NCBI GenBank assembly: GCA_040387515.1
Contig: JAZKDP010000011.1
Coordinates: 1-64,000, forward strand
Reading direction: 5' to 3'
DNA: 64,000 nt
From: Methylotenera_A sp040387515
GTDB taxonomy: Bacteria > Pseudomonadota > Gammaproteobacteria > Burkholderiales > Methylophilaceae
A program made the position numbers and the translations under genes. Below, one piece after another: positions 35,344 through 43,753 of the stretch. The notes below the pieces were generated by a model, which worked only from the letters and a program-made list of their open reading frames with translations, did no database searches and was not told the DNA's origin. Position 1 is the first letter of the stretch. Each line of letters begins with the position of its first letter.

Positions 35344-36804
35344 ATGTCTGCCCATATCTCTAACGTAAGACCAAAGCCAGATCAAGTAATTGTTGATATT
35401 GCCAACTATGTCGCTGATTTTGAAATCAAATCTGGCGAAGCATTTGATACAGCCCGCAACTGTTTAATGGATACACTAGGCTGCGGCTTTGAAGCATTAG
35501 ATTACCCAGCTTGCACTAAATTACTAGGCCCAGTGATTGCTGGCACAGTGGTACCAAATGGCGCAAAAGTACCAGGCACATCATATCAATTAGACCCGAT
35601 TTTGGCGGCATTCAATATCGGCGCGATGATTCGCTGGCTAGATTTTAATGATACGTGGCTGGCTGCTGAATGGGGACATCCTTCTGATAACTTAGGCGGA
35701 ATTTTAGCCGTGGCTGATTATATTTCACGCAAAAATATCAGCGAGGGCAAAGCACCGTTAACCGTTAAAGATGTGCTGACTGCCATGATTAAAGCACATG
35801 AAATTCAAGGTGTTCTAGCACTTGAAAATAGCTTCAATCGCGTCGGTTTAGACCATGTAATTTTAGTCAAAATCGCCTCAACCGCGGTAGTAACCAAATT
35901 ACTAGGCGGCAATAAAGAAGATATCATCAACGCCGTTTCTAACGCATTTGTAGATGGTCAAAGTTTGCGCACTTACAGGCACAGCCCAAACACCGGCTCA
36001 CGCAAATCATGGGCCGCAGGCGATGCGACTTCGCGTGCTGTGCGTTTGGCATGGATGACGATGCAGGGCGAAATGGGCTATCCAAGTGCATTAACTGCAA
36101 AAACTTGGGGCTTTTACGATGTACTTTTTAAAGGCAACACTTTTAAATTTCAACGCGATTACGGCTCTTATGTGATGGAGCAAGTGTTATTCAAAATCTC
36201 GTTCCCAGCTGAGTTCCATGCACAAACAGCAGTCGAATGCGCCATTCAGTTGAACGCGCAAGTAGGCAAGGAACTACAAACTTTAGAACAAATCGCGCAA
36301 ATTGATAAAATCGTCATTACCACACATGAATCAGCGATTCGCATTATTGATAAAACTGGCCCGCTAGATAATCCAGCAGACCGTGACCATTGCATTCAAT
36401 ATATGGCGGCAATTGGCTTGCTTAAAGGCAACTTAACCGCGCAGGATTATGAAGATGCAGCCGCAGCTGACCTACGAATCGATGCGATTCGTAGCAAAAT
36501 GGTGTGCGTAGAAAAATCAGAATACACAAAGGATTATCACGATCCAGAAAAACGCTCAATCGCTAACGCGCTTCAAGTGTTCTTTAAAGATGGTACGCAA
36601 TCTGACAACATCGCAGTGGAATACCCAATCGGCCATCGCCGCCGCCGTGGTGAAGGCATTCCAGAGTTAGTGAAGAAATTTCAAGTGAATTTAGCACGCC
36701 GATTTGATACAAAAAAACAAGCCGATATTTTGGCGCTTTGTTTAGACCAAGCTAAATTAGAAGCAACTCCAGTCAATGCTTTTGTAGATATGCTGGTTGT
36801 ATAA
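35344..36804 (+). CDS. prpD: 2-methylcitrate dehydratase
   Basis: A 486-residue PrpD/MmgE-family dehydratase of full length. Signatures are DTLGCGFEALDYPACTKLLGP, FNDTWLAAEWGHPSDNLGGILA, YRHSPNTGSRKSWAAGDATSRAVRLA and FPAEFHAQTAVECA. It removes water from 2-methylcitrate to give 2-methyl-cis-aconitate without a metal cluster. The rehydration step is then done by AcnB (encoded at 16.4 kb). It ends the rightward operon; an inverted repeat lies 30 bases downstream. Confidence 0.96.
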   Translation: MSAHISNVRPKPDQVIVDIANYVADFEIKSGEAFDTARNCLMDTLGCGFEALDYPACTKLLGPVIAGTVVPNGAKVPGTSYQLDPILAAFNIGAMIRWLDFNDTWLAAEWGHPSDNLGGILAVADYISRKNISEGKAPLTVKDVLTAMIKAHEIQGVLALENSFNRVGLDHVILVKIASTAVVTKLLGGNKEDIINAVSNAFVDGQSLRTYRHSPNTGSRKSWAAGDATSRAVRLAWMTMQGEMGYPSALTAKTWGFYDVLFKGNTFKFQRDYGSYVMEQVLFKISFPAEFHAQTAVECAIQLNAQVGKELQTLEQIAQIDKIVITTHESAIRIIDKTGPLDNPADRDHCIQYMAAIGLLKGNLTAQDYEDAAAADLRIDAIRSKMVCVEKSEYTKDYHDPEKRSIANALQVFFKDGTQSDNIAVEYPIGHRRRRGEGIPELVKKFQVNLARRFDTKKQADILALCLDQAKLEATPVNAFVDMLVV

Positions 36805-36833
36805 ATAGGCTCTAAAGTGGGCGACTTATCAGA

Positions 36834-36864
36834 ACCCTAAATTTAACTACGGCAAATTTAGGGT
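36834..36864. repeat. Inverted repeat between prpD and purB
   Basis: Perfect 11-base arms ACCCTAAATTT (36834-36844) and AAATTTAGGGT (36854-36864) surround a 9-base loop. No U run follows on either strand, so it is a weak or factor-dependent terminator, a stability hairpin, or an operator for purB, whose ATG is 40 bases further on. Confidence 0.45.
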
Positions 36865-36903
36865 AAAATAGCGGATTATTGAACCGCTGTTTGAAAGCTT
36901 TTT

Positions 36904-38277
36904 ATGTCGCTTACCACCCTCAATGCGCTATCTCCACTTGATGGTCGCTATCAATCCAAACTAGATGCTTTACGCCCTTACTTTAGCGAATTTGCGCTGA
37001 TTAAACATCGCGCATGGGTAGAAGTAGAATGGCTTAAAGCGCTATCTGCCGCCAAAGAATTGACTGAAATCGCTGCTTTTAGCGCAGATACGATTCAAGA
37101 GTTAGATGCAGCCATCACCAACTTTTCTGAGGCGGATGCTGCGCAGGTAAAAGCCATTGAAGCGCGTACCAATCATGATGTTAAAGCGCTTGAATACTGG
37201 CTTAAAGAAAAATTTGATATTAACCCAGAGATTAAAAAAGCCAGTGAGTTTATTCACTTTGCTTGCACCTCAGAAGATATTAACAATTTATCGCACGGCT
37301 TGATGCTAAAAAATGCGCGCGATGCTGTTATGTTGCCATTTTTAGCCAGCTTAATTGCGCGCTTAAGTGAGCTATCACATCAACTTGCCAACCAACCCAT
37401 GCTGTCACGCACGCATGGCCAAACGGCTTCACCAACCACAATGGGCAAAGAATTAGCTAACGTGGTTTATCGTTTGCAACGTCAACAAAAACAATTAATT
37501 AACAACGAAATATTAGGCAAGATTAACGGTGCAGTTGGCAACTTTAACGCACATCTATCCGCCTACCCGACATTTGATTGGGAAAATTTTGCACAAAAAT
37601 TTGTACAAAATTTAGGGTTAACTTATAACCCGATGACCATTCAGATTGAACCTCATGACTACATGGCCGAGTTATACGACACTTTAGCGCGCATTAACAC
37701 GATTTTAATCGACTTAAATCGCGACATTTGGGGCTACATTTCAGTTGGCTACTTCAAGCAAAAAGTAAAAGCGGGCGAAATCGGCTCCTCTACTATGCCG
37801 CACAAAGTCAACCCGATTGACTTTGAAAACTCAGAAGGCAACTTGGGTTTAGCGAATGCTGTATTACGCCATATGGCTGAAAAACTACCGATTTCTCGCT
37901 GGCAACGTGATTTAACCGATTCAACCGTGCTAAGAAACATGGGCGTGGCATTCGGTTACACATTATTGGGTTACCATTCTTGCTTGCGCGGATTGAATAA
38001 ATTAGAAATCAACGCCGCAAAATTGGCGGAAGATTTAGATAACAGCTGGGAAGTGTTAGCAGAACCGATTCAAACCGTGATGCGTCGCTACGGTATTGAA
38101 AACCCGTATGAGCAATTGAAAGAACTTACGCGCGGCAAAGGTGGTATCAATAAAACTTCATTGCATACGTTTATTGGCGGCCTAAAGATTCCGGCAGAGG
38201 CCAAACAATTATTGCTTGAAATGACGCCAGCTAGCTATATTGGTAAAGCGACAGATTTAGTAAATCGGATTGATTAA
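36904..38277 (+). CDS. purB: Adenylosuccinate lyase
   Basis: A 457-residue PurB of the fumarase/aspartase superfamily, matching the long E. coli-type form. Signatures are LSPLDGRYQSKL at the start, TSEDINNLSHGLML, LSRTHGQTASPTTMGKELAN (catalytic His) and the flexible loop GSSTMPHKVNPIDFENSEGN (catalytic Ser). It cleaves SAICAR and adenylosuccinate in purine synthesis and releases fumarate. It has its own 99-base upstream gap and is probably not part of the prp operon. Confidence 0.97.
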   Translation: MSLTTLNALSPLDGRYQSKLDALRPYFSEFALIKHRAWVEVEWLKALSAAKELTEIAAFSADTIQELDAAITNFSEADAAQVKAIEARTNHDVKALEYWLKEKFDINPEIKKASEFIHFACTSEDINNLSHGLMLKNARDAVMLPFLASLIARLSELSHQLANQPMLSRTHGQTASPTTMGKELANVVYRLQRQQKQLINNEILGKINGAVGNFNAHLSAYPTFDWENFAQKFVQNLGLTYNPMTIQIEPHDYMAELYDTLARINTILIDLNRDIWGYISVGYFKQKVKAGEIGSSTMPHKVNPIDFENSEGNLGLANAVLRHMAEKLPISRWQRDLTDSTVLRNMGVAFGYTLLGYHSCLRGLNKLEINAAKLAEDLDNSWEVLAEPIQTVMRRYGIENPYEQLKELTRGKGGINKTSLHTFIGGLKIPAEAKQLLLEMTPASYIGKATDLVNRID

Positions 38278-38295
38278 CTTTTAGGAGTTACTGCG

Positions 38296-39117
38296 TTGAA
38301 TACAGATAAAAACAATCTAAGGCTCGCGGTACTCATTGATGCGGATAATACGTTTAAAGTCATTGATATTATTGATGAATTGTTTGAAGAAATATCTAAA
38401 TTTGGTGATGCAAGCGTGCGGCGCATTTATGGCGATTGGACACAAAACCAGTTAAGTCGCTGGAAAGAAGTATTGCCCAAACATGCCATTCAACCCATGC
38501 AACAATACGCTAACACCAAAGGTAAAAACTCAACTGATAGCGCGTTAATTATCGATGCCATGGATTTGCTATATACAGCGCCGCTAGATGGTTTTTGTAT
38601 TGTTTCTAGTGACAGCGACTTCACTCGGCTTGCCATTCGTTTGCGTGAGTCTGGAAAGGCAGTTTATGGTTTTGGAGAAAGAAAAACACCTGAATCATTA
38701 AGAGCTGCATGCAATAAATTTATATACATTGAAAATCTGTTACCAAATAAAGTAATGGATGCAAGCGTTATCAATAGCGCTCAAGAAGTATCAAAAGCTA
38801 TTACAGAAACAAAGTCCAGTAGCACTCCAGCTTCAGAGGTTAGTACACTGGCACCTATCGTTAAGAAAACCTCGCAAGAGCTAATCGCAAACAAAAAACT
38901 GATTGCATTAATACGTTCTGCTATTGAAATAGCATCAGATGAAACAGGCTGGGCACAACTTGGCGGCGTAGGTAGCAGCATTGAAAAACAAGCAACTGAT
39001 TTCGATCCGAGAACCTATGGATTCAAGAAACTAAGCGACTTAGTTTCAGCAATTGAATTGTTTGAAGTAGTGAAAGACAACATGAGAGTGCTAATAAGGG
39101 AAAAAGTTAAAAAATGA
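38296..39117 (+). CDS. NYN-domain nuclease with C-terminal OST-HTH/LOTUS domain
   Basis: A 273-residue protein starting at TTG (AGGAG 8 bases upstream). The N-terminal half (about 8-150) is a NYN/LabA-type PIN-fold domain with the acidic residues of the active site in VLIDADN, STDSALIIDAMDLL and VSSDSDFTRLA. The C-terminal part (about 195-270), with LIRSAIEIASDETGWAQLGGVGSSI and FDPRTYGFKKLSDLVSAIELFEV, matches the OST-HTH RNA-binding domain. This pairing points to an RNA-directed nuclease or RNA-binding regulator; the target is unknown. Its stop overlaps the wrbA start by four bases. Confidence 0.87.
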   Translation: MNTDKNNLRLAVLIDADNTFKVIDIIDELFEEISKFGDASVRRIYGDWTQNQLSRWKEVLPKHAIQPMQQYANTKGKNSTDSALIIDAMDLLYTAPLDGFCIVSSDSDFTRLAIRLRESGKAVYGFGERKTPESLRAACNKFIYIENLLPNKVMDASVINSAQEVSKAITETKSSSTPASEVSTLAPIVKKTSQELIANKKLIALIRSAIEIASDETGWAQLGGVGSSIEKQATDFDPRTYGFKKLSDLVSAIELFEVVKDNMRVLIREKVKK

Positions 39118-39725
39118 GCGAAATCCTAGTCCTCTATTACTCCCAAGGTGGTGCTGTTCGCGAAATGGCGCAACTGATTGCGCGTGGTGTTGAATCGGCT
39201 AATTTAACTGGTGAAAAAAGTCGCGTAAAAGCACGCATTCGCACTGTACCAAAAGTATCTGCAAATTGCGAAGCAACTGAAGCAGACATTCCCAGTAGTG
39301 GCGACCCTTATGTTGAATTGAGTGATTTGGAAGAATGTATCGGCTTAGCGCTTGGCAGCCCTACCCGCTTTGGCAATATGGCAGCGCCAGTAAAATACTT
39401 TTTGGATGGCACCGCTGGTTTATGGTTAAAAGGTGCGCTGATTGGTAAACCAGCGGCAGTATTTACCAGTACAGGCTCTATGCATGGTGGCAACGAAACC
39501 ACCCTGCTAACGATGATGTTGCCGCTTATGCATCACGGCATGTTAATAGTTGGCCTGCCTTATTCAGAACCTGAGTTATCCAGTACACAATCGGGCGGTA
39601 CACCTTACGGTGCAAGCCATATTGGCGGCGCGATGGATGATAAAAAAATCACCGAAGATGAAAAAAAACTCTGCTTGGCATTAGGTAAACGCTTAGCTGA
39701 AACCGCATTAAAATTGGCCCATTAA
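39114..39725 (+). CDS. wrbA: WrbA-type NAD(P)H:quinone oxidoreductase
   Basis: A 203-residue flavodoxin-like protein with the FMN phosphate-loop region EILVLYYSQGGAVREMA, the GSPTRFGNMAAPVKYFLDGTAGLWLKGALIGKPAAVFTSTGSMHGG core and GASHIGG typical of WrbA. It reduces quinones by two electrons using NAD(P)H, a protective role in the cytoplasm. It overlaps the upstream NYN gene by four bases and is followed one base later by a DUF2069 gene, so the three are likely co-transcribed. Confidence 0.93.
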   Translation: MSEILVLYYSQGGAVREMAQLIARGVESANLTGEKSRVKARIRTVPKVSANCEATEADIPSSGDPYVELSDLEECIGLALGSPTRFGNMAAPVKYFLDGTAGLWLKGALIGKPAAVFTSTGSMHGGNETTLLTMMLPLMHHGMLIVGLPYSEPELSSTQSGGTPYGASHIGGAMDDKKITEDEKKLCLALGKRLAETALKLAH

Positions 39726-39726
39726 T

Positions 39727-40083
39727 ATGCTTTCACTCTTAAGAATTGGCGCGGGCGTCAGCCTTGTTGCCTTGATTTTTTTGTGCTTGGCATGGGAAAG
39801 TGTGCTTGCCCCACTCAAACCGCAAGGCTCGTTGCTTATTTTAAAAGCATTGCCTTTATTATTGCCGCTTTTCGGCATACTCAAAGGTCGGCGCTATACT
39901 TACCAGTGGGCTGGCATGCTGATTCTGCTGTATTTTACCGAAGGCGTAGTGCGGGCGTGGTCTGACACTGGCGTTTCAAGCCAATTAGCACTGCTTGAAG
40001 TGGCGTTATCGCTGTTATTTTTTCTGTGCGCAATATTTTATGCAAAACTCGCGCGAAACAGTGTTTTAAAAGCGCCGGCTTAA
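39727..40083 (+). CDS. DUF2069 small membrane protein
   Basis: A 118-residue protein with four membrane segments. The family pattern LPLLLPLFGILKGRRYTYQWAGMLILLYFTEGVVRAWSD is clear. Function is unknown; in many proteobacteria DUF2069 genes follow wrbA, as here, suggesting a shared quinone or redox context, though that is inference. Confidence 0.87.
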   Translation: MLSLLRIGAGVSLVALIFLCLAWESVLAPLKPQGSLLILKALPLLLPLFGILKGRRYTYQWAGMLILLYFTEGVVRAWSDTGVSSQLALLEVALSLLFFLCAIFYAKLARNSVLKAPA

Positions 40084-40206
40084 TTTATAATTAAAGCCTT
40101 AAGCTATACTTAACGCCTAAAATACAGCAGTTTTATAAAGTTAAGCACCAAGTAGCCTTTAACCGCAGATGAAAATACGCATGATTAATCACACTGTCAG
40201 CCACGA

Positions 40207-40950
40207 ATGAAAATACTCATATCAAATGACGATGGCTATTTTGCACCTGGCCTGAATATTCTAGCCAGCCATATCGCAAAATTTGCGGATATTACCGTTG
40301 TTGCGCCTGAGCGCAATCGCAGTGGCGCGAGTAATTCGCTCACTTTAGACAGGCCGTTAAGTGTTAAAAAAGCGTCAAATGGCTACTTTTATGTGAATGG
40401 TACGCCGACCGACTGCGTACATATTGCATTAACTGGCTTAATGGATACGATGCCAGATATGGTTATTTCCGGCATTAATGATGGCGCCAATATGGGGGAC
40501 GACACCATTTATTCTGGCACCGTTGCTGCCGCGACAGAAGGTTATTTACTCGGCATCCCTTCTATTGCCATTTCCATGTCGCAACATAATTCTACACATT
40601 TCGAAACCGCGGCACGGGTAGCCGTAGAGCTAATTCAACACCATATCAAACATGGTTTTACATCTGCTACGTTGCTAAATGTGAATGTGCCTGACATCCC
40701 TTATGAAGAACTGGCTGGCAGAACGGTGACGCGCTTAGGTAAGCGCCACAAGGCCGAGCCGGTGATTCAACTTAAAACACCTAGAAACGAAACCGTGTAT
40801 TGGGTTGGTGCTGCTGGCACACCAAATGACGGCGGTGAAGGAACAGATTTTTATGCAGTCGCACATAATCAAGTGTCTATTTCGCCGATTCAAGTTGATT
40901 TAACCAAACATTCACAACTTGCAGAACTACAAACCTGGCTAAATAAATAA
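40207..40950 (+). CDS. surE: 5'/3'-nucleotidase SurE
   Basis: A 247-residue SurE of normal length. The metal site ISNDDGYFAPG at the N-terminus, VVAPERNRSGASNSLTL, NGTPTDCVHIAL and VISGINDGANMGDDTIYSGTVAAA are family signatures. It dephosphorylates nucleoside monophosphates and is linked to stationary-phase survival. It is followed 5 bases later by pcm, the conserved surE-pcm-nlpD order. Confidence 0.96.
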   Translation: MKILISNDDGYFAPGLNILASHIAKFADITVVAPERNRSGASNSLTLDRPLSVKKASNGYFYVNGTPTDCVHIALTGLMDTMPDMVISGINDGANMGDDTIYSGTVAAATEGYLLGIPSIAISMSQHNSTHFETAARVAVELIQHHIKHGFTSATLLNVNVPDIPYEELAGRTVTRLGKRHKAEPVIQLKTPRNETVYWVGAAGTPNDGGEGTDFYAVAHNQVSISPIQVDLTKHSQLAELQTWLNK

Positions 40951-40955
40951 CTAAT

Positions 40956-41624
40956 ATGGCTTTATTAAAATCTACCGCAAAAACTGGCATTGGCATGACT
41001 TCACTGCGCACACGCGACCGTATGTTGACGCGCTTGCGTGAGCAAGGTATTCAAGATGAAGTCGTATTATCTGCAATAGGCGAAATTCCACGCCATATTT
41101 TTGTTGATGAAGCATTAAGTATTCGGGCGTATGAAGACGTTTCGCTGCCGATTGGTTTTGGTCAAACGATATCACAACCTTATATTGTCGCGCGCATGAC
41201 CGAAATTTTGCGCAATGGTGCGCAACTGAATAAGGTACTAGAGATTGGTACAGGCTGCGGTTATCAAACTGCAGTCCTATCAAAAGTGGCAAAAGAAGTA
41301 TTATCTTTGGAGCGTATTCGCCCGCTGGTGATGAAAGCCAGAAGTCATTTGCGCACACTAAAATGCACTAATGTAAAGCTAGACCATGCGGATGGTAGCG
41401 TTGGATTAAGTGAGTTTGCACCGTTTGATGGCATTATCGTCACCGCCGCTGCCAGCCATGTTCCGCAAGATTTGTTAGCGCAATTAGCCGTTGGTGGCCG
41501 CATGATTATCCCAATTGGCACGGCGACCCAAACTTTAATTTTAATTGAACGAAAAGCCAACGAATACGTACAAACCAAGCTAGAAGCAGTGAAATTTGTA
41601 CCTTTGTTAGGCGGGATTAGTTAA
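40956..41624 (+). CDS. pcm: Protein-L-isoaspartate O-methyltransferase
   Basis: A 222-residue Pcm. The family motifs PRHIFVDEAL, GFGQTISQPYIVARMTE and the SAM-binding KVLEIGTGCGYQTAVLS are present, and GRMIIPIG lies in the C-terminal half. It methylates isoaspartyl residues to start repair of aged proteins. Its last base overlaps the first base of nlpD. Confidence 0.96.
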   Translation: MALLKSTAKTGIGMTSLRTRDRMLTRLREQGIQDEVVLSAIGEIPRHIFVDEALSIRAYEDVSLPIGFGQTISQPYIVARMTEILRNGAQLNKVLEIGTGCGYQTAVLSKVAKEVLSLERIRPLVMKARSHLRTLKCTNVKLDHADGSVGLSEFAPFDGIIVTAAASHVPQDLLAQLAVGGRMIIPIGTATQTLILIERKANEYVQTKLEAVKFVPLLGGIS

Positions 41625-42667
41625 TGTTTCAATTTGTATTCGTCGCAGTATTTGCATTATTGTTAAGTGCTTGTGAAAGTAATCCACCCGCCCCAGTGAT
41701 TGATCGCCAACCGCAATCATCAAAATCTAAATCGCCCACAACTTCAGCCAGCGATGCAGCCAAAACGAACAAAACCGCCGCTGGAAAAGATTGGCGACCT
41801 GATACTTACATTGTTAAAAAAGGCGATACTTTATTTAGTATTGGCTTGGAATATGGCCTTGAATATAAAGAAATTGCCGCTGCAAACAGCATAAATGAGC
41901 CCTATCCCATTCAAATTGGCCAAAAGCTGAATTTAGCTGGTGTAAAAGCAAAATCTGAAGCCGCCGATACTAACCTGACAGAACAAAATACTTCAGAAGA
42001 TGGCGTTGTCATCACGCCAATGAAAACTGACCCTGCGGCAATTGAAACCACAGTATCAGAAAGCAAGACGTCTGACATTAAATCATCTGAAACCAAGCCG
42101 CTTCAATCGGCTGTTACCCCCATATTCAGTGAGCCGAAAGCGATACGGGAGCCTTATAGTTTAGAAGCTTTTAATAGAAGCGCACCTGTTAAAACAACAG
42201 AAACTACAGTTGCCATTGCTGGCAAAACTGTCGAAGCTAAACCAATCGAAGCCAAGCCTGTTGAAACCAAAGCGAATGATGCTAAACCTGCTGATGATGA
42301 AGCGATTAAATGGAGTTGGCCAACACAAGGCAAAGTGGTTGCAAACTTTAACGAAGCCACCAACAAAGGTATTGATATTGGCGGCAGCACTGGGCAAGCA
42401 GTCAATGCAGCCAGTGGCGGCAAGGTAATTTATAGTGGTTCTGATTTACGTGGTTATGGCAAACTAGTGATTATTAAACATAATAAAACTTACCTATCGG
42501 TTTATGCGCACAATAGCAAAATCCTCACAAAAGAAGGCCAAATCGTATTCGCGGGACAAAAAATAGCAGAAATGGGTAACACTGACTCCAATACGGTTAA
42601 GCTGCATTTTGAAATTAGGCGTTTGGGGAAATCCGTTGACCCGGCCAAATATTTAAACCAGAATTAG
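41624..42667 (+). CDS. nlpD: NlpD-like lipoprotein: LysM plus degenerate M23/LytM domain
   Basis: A 347-residue lipoprotein with lipobox LLLSAC (C17), one LysM domain (about 62-105), a long low-complexity linker rich in Ser, Thr, Lys, Glu and Ala with repeated KPVETK/KPIEAK-like units, and a C-terminal LytM domain (about 225-345). The metal histidine expected in HxGIDI is Asn (NKGIDIG), so it is likely a non-enzymatic amidase activator like NlpD/EnvC that controls septal peptidoglycan splitting. It completes surE-pcm-nlpD, but no rpoS follows. Confidence 0.92.
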   Translation: MFQFVFVAVFALLLSACESNPPAPVIDRQPQSSKSKSPTTSASDAAKTNKTAAGKDWRPDTYIVKKGDTLFSIGLEYGLEYKEIAAANSINEPYPIQIGQKLNLAGVKAKSEAADTNLTEQNTSEDGVVITPMKTDPAAIETTVSESKTSDIKSSETKPLQSAVTPIFSEPKAIREPYSLEAFNRSAPVKTTETTVAIAGKTVEAKPIEAKPVETKANDAKPADDEAIKWSWPTQGKVVANFNEATNKGIDIGGSTGQAVNAASGGKVIYSGSDLRGYGKLVIIKHNKTYLSVYAHNSKILTKEGQIVFAGQKIAEMGNTDSNTVKLHFEIRRLGKSVDPAKYLNQN

Positions 42668-42721
42668 CCTCAAACACATAGCCAGCTTTTCAATCACACT
42701 TATCCGCTTTAGGAGATTATC

Positions 42722-43087
42722 GTGGCAGCACCGCAGAAAAAAGACCCGAACAAATATAGCAAAAATGCGGACATTGAAGCCGATACTTTACTGAAAACAT
42801 TGACCTCTTTTGCGGGCATCGTTTTAGTCCTTATCGGCTTAGTTGGCATCGCAATGGAATTTTTTAAGGATGATGGCTGGTTAAAAACTGCGCTCAGTTG
42901 GTTATTTGATTCCACCACGCACATGATGTTTATTCCTGTGATTATTTTTGTATTGTGGTTGTTGAATCGCTGGATGTCATCTGCCGCAATAGGTGAAAAG
43001 AAAAAAAGTGGTGATGTACCCATGTATATCATGATGGCACTGGGCGCTTTTTATATCTTTCGACTAGTTACAACGGGCGGGTTTTAA
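42722..43087 (+). CDS. Hypothetical small membrane protein
   Basis: A 121-residue protein starting at GTG with an AGGAG ribosome site. There are two strong membrane segments in the middle (ITSFAGIVLVLIGLVGIAM-like and FIPVIIFVLWLLNRWM) and a third near the C-terminus (YIMMALGAFYIFRLVT), with a lysine-rich N-terminus. I do not recognise a family. It occupies the place where rpoS usually follows nlpD and ends before a strong terminator. Confidence 0.75.
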   Translation: MAAPQKKDPNKYSKNADIEADTLLKTLTSFAGIVLVLIGLVGIAMEFFKDDGWLKTALSWLFDSTTHMMFIPVIIFVLWLLNRWMSSAAIGEKKKSGDVPMYIMMALGAFYIFRLVTTGGF

Positions 43088-43149
43088 TCACATAACATTA
43101 ATCATTAATCGCAACTTAATGATTAATGTAAGAGAGTAATCAAAATAAT

Positions 43150-43179
43150 AAAAAAGCCGACACTAAGTCGGCTTTTTTA
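43150..43179. terminator. Bidirectional intrinsic terminator
   Basis: Arms AAGCCGAC and GTCGGCTT with loop ACTAA are flanked by an A run on the left and a T run on the right. It lies between convergent genes (small membrane protein and thioredoxin-like gene) and can work in both directions. Confidence 0.92.
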
Positions 43180-43211
43180 TTATCCAATAGCGAAATGACT
43201 ACTATTAACTA

Positions 43212-43604
43212 TTAGTGCTTTGCTGTCTTTTTTACCGCTTCTTGCGCTGCTTCGTTATTATAATATTCGCGTACTGTAGTCATATCATAATCACGCGCCC
43301 ACTTAATGATTTCATCAAATGCTGGTGCACCGATTTCACCGACTTGTGCATGAATACCAGCTTGTTCGCGAATCACTAAGACACCTGGAATTTGGTTCAC
43401 TTGAAAATATTCACCGATTTCTGGATCCTCTTCAGTATTCACCATACCAAATACAATATCTGTGTTTGCTGCTGCTGCTGCTTCAAAAGTGGGTGTGAAA
43501 GCTACACATGGCTCACACCAGGGCGCCCAAAAATCCACAATCACAAAATCATTGCTTTCAATTGTTTGTTTAAAATTTGCTTTAGTGAGTTTGACTACTG
43601 CCAT
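43212..43604 (-). CDS. Thioredoxin-family protein
   Basis: A 130-residue thioredoxin-fold protein with the redox motif WCEPC (C30, C33) rather than the classical WCGPC, and the cis-proline region QIPGVLVIREQ. There is no signal peptide, so it is probably cytoplasmic. The C-terminal about 25 residues (YNNEAAQEAVKKTAKH) extend beyond a standard thioredoxin. It is probably a disulfide reductase or co-chaperone; the partner is unknown. Confidence 0.9.
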   Translation of the reverse strand: MAVVKLTKANFKQTIESNDFVIVDFWAPWCEPCVAFTPTFEAAAAANTDIVFGMVNTEEDPEIGEYFQVNQIPGVLVIREQAGIHAQVGEIGAPAFDEIIKWARDYDMTTVREYYNNEAAQEAVKKTAKH

Positions 43605-43677
43605 AATTTTGCCTTAAATTATATGATTGGATTTTGAATAAAACAGCAGTTTATCAGACGAGGTAGTTTTAGTTAAG

Positions 43678-43696
43678 GTGCTTTTGGATAAAGCAC
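43678..43696. repeat. Small hairpin upstream of the thioredoxin-family gene
   Basis: Arms GTGCTTT and AAAGCAC with a 5-base loop. A short TTTT follows on the plus strand only, where no gene ends, so a terminator role is doubtful; on the minus strand it follows the nitroreductase stop. Confidence 0.3.
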
Positions 43697-43753
43697 TTTT
43701 AGTCAAACACTTGTACTTAAAAATGCTTTAATTTAAATTGCAGCATTAAAAAA

